From: Planctomycetota bacterium
Lineage (GTDB): Bacteria > Planctomycetota > SZUA-567
DNA: 5,747 nucleotides
Direction of reading: 5' to 3'
Assembly (NCBI GenBank): GCA_020860865.1
Contig: JAJBTL010000442.1
Coordinates: 1-5,747 of the forward strand
The notes beneath the pieces were generated by a model, which saw nothing but the letters and a program-made list of their open reading frames with translations, was not told where the DNA came from and ran no database searches. Made by a program: the position numbers and the translations under genes. Positions 5,423-5,747 of the stretch are shown in pieces. The first letter of the stretch is position 1. The number at the start of each line of letters is the position of its first letter.

Positions 5423-5569
5423 GAAGTTGTTCGATAATTGCCGTCTCGCCGCCGTATACTTCGTCAAGGGCCCCTCTCGGCGTGTTTTCGCCCTAACTGC
5501 CGGACAAAAAAGCCTGCCGGACCTTTTTCCTCGTCTACAACGACGATACGGCAGTTATCGAACAGCTTG
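5423..5569. mobile_element. Second TA-flanked inverted-repeat (MITE-like) element, 147 bp
   Basis: Imperfect terminal inverted repeats match at 29 of 36 positions (5424-5459 against the complement of 5533-5568). The best part is TGTTCGATAAYTGCCGT, with a single difference in 17 bases. TA borders both sides (5421-5422 and 5570-5571), as expected for a TA target duplication. There is no coding potential. The interior contains a 9-bp direct repeat CTGCCGGAC (5497-5505, 5514-5522), each copy next to an A- or T-run. The termini resemble those of the element at 3299-3461. An alternative is an elaborate 3'-UTR stem, but the TA borders and the similarity favour a mobile element. Confidence 0.6.
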
Positions 5570-5747
5570 TAGGATACATTTCTCGTACCCAATTCCCCCT
5601 CCGCGCCGATAAAAAGGCCCAGCCACCCTGGACCCGGCCATTACCATATTCATCCCGTATGTTACCCGCCATCGAACCGACACCAATCCCGCTCTATCAC
5701 TCAATTACGCCACGGCAGGGCGGTCCCATCGACTTTTCAGCCTCCAC
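5570..5747. other. Right-hand stretch without a recognisable gene
   Basis: No open frame here resembles a known protein. Minus-strand frames entering from the right edge stop at about 5697 and 5705, so the C-terminal tail of a convergent gene could be present, but 13-16 residues are too few to identify. The only structured signal is the minus-strand terminator at 5611-5634. Confidence 0.4.
5611..5634 (-). terminator. Probable Rho-independent terminator for a convergent gene
   Basis: On the minus strand GGTCCA, a 7-nt loop and TGGGCC form a 6-bp stem (one G-U), followed directly by TTTTTA. It points toward the methyltransferase gene, so it would end transcription from a gene to the right of, or just entering, this window. 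The stem is short, so confidence is moderate. Confidence 0.45.

Noticed and set aside
1..5747. CRISPR array, tRNA, rRNA or restriction-modification partner
   Set aside because: No regularly spaced repeats, no tRNA-like cloverleaf and no endonuclease-like reading frame were seen on either strand.

Overview
The window reads as a moderately GC-rich (roughly 57-60% by eye) bacterial chromosomal segment with strong AGGAG-type ribosome binding sites. It holds five intact genes. The gene content (glycolytic phosphoglycerate kinase beside a minimal Ku/ATP-ligase repair pair, a nitroreductase and an orphan-looking adenine methylase) would fit an anaerobic or PVC-type lineage (Planctomycetes/Lentisphaerae/Verrucomicrobia), but that placement is only a guess; no rRNA or other phylogenetic marker is present.

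Layout. Positions 1-1872 hold a two-gene bacterial non-homologous end-joining (NHEJ) operon on the minus strand: Ku (1045-1872) and, overlapping it by 4 bases (ATGA), a stand-alone ATP-dependent DNA ligase (59-1048). Just upstream, also on the minus strand, lies pgk (2021-3244), separated from ku by a good intrinsic terminator (1961-1995). Upstream of pgk is a 163-bp TA-flanked foldback element (3299-3461) that sits between a plausible pgk promoter and the pgk ribosome binding site. A palindrome-rich intergenic stretch then separates pgk from the plus-strand genes: a nitroreductase-family flavoprotein (3789-4352) and a Dam/D12-class DNA adenine methyltransferase (4504-5391). A 32-bp tandem duplication covers the methyltransferase 3' end, directly followed by a second TA-flanked inverted-repeat element (5423-5569). 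The last ~175 bases hold no recognisable gene, only a probable minus-strand terminator, which implies a convergent gene ending near or beyond the right edge.

How the genes work together. Ku and the ligase should form a self-contained double-strand-break joining module, without the polymerase and nuclease domains found in full-length LigD proteins. The other genes are metabolically unrelated neighbours. The least expected signals are the two small non-autonomous mobile elements. Both are flanked by TA and have partly similar termini; one lies in the pgk leader, and the other appears to have landed in the methyltransferase stop codon and rebuilt it. Also notable are the methyltransferase translation start, where the only good Shine-Dalgarno precedes an ATC codon, and an exact 55-bp copy of an internal ligase segment at the very left edge, which may be an assembly artefact.
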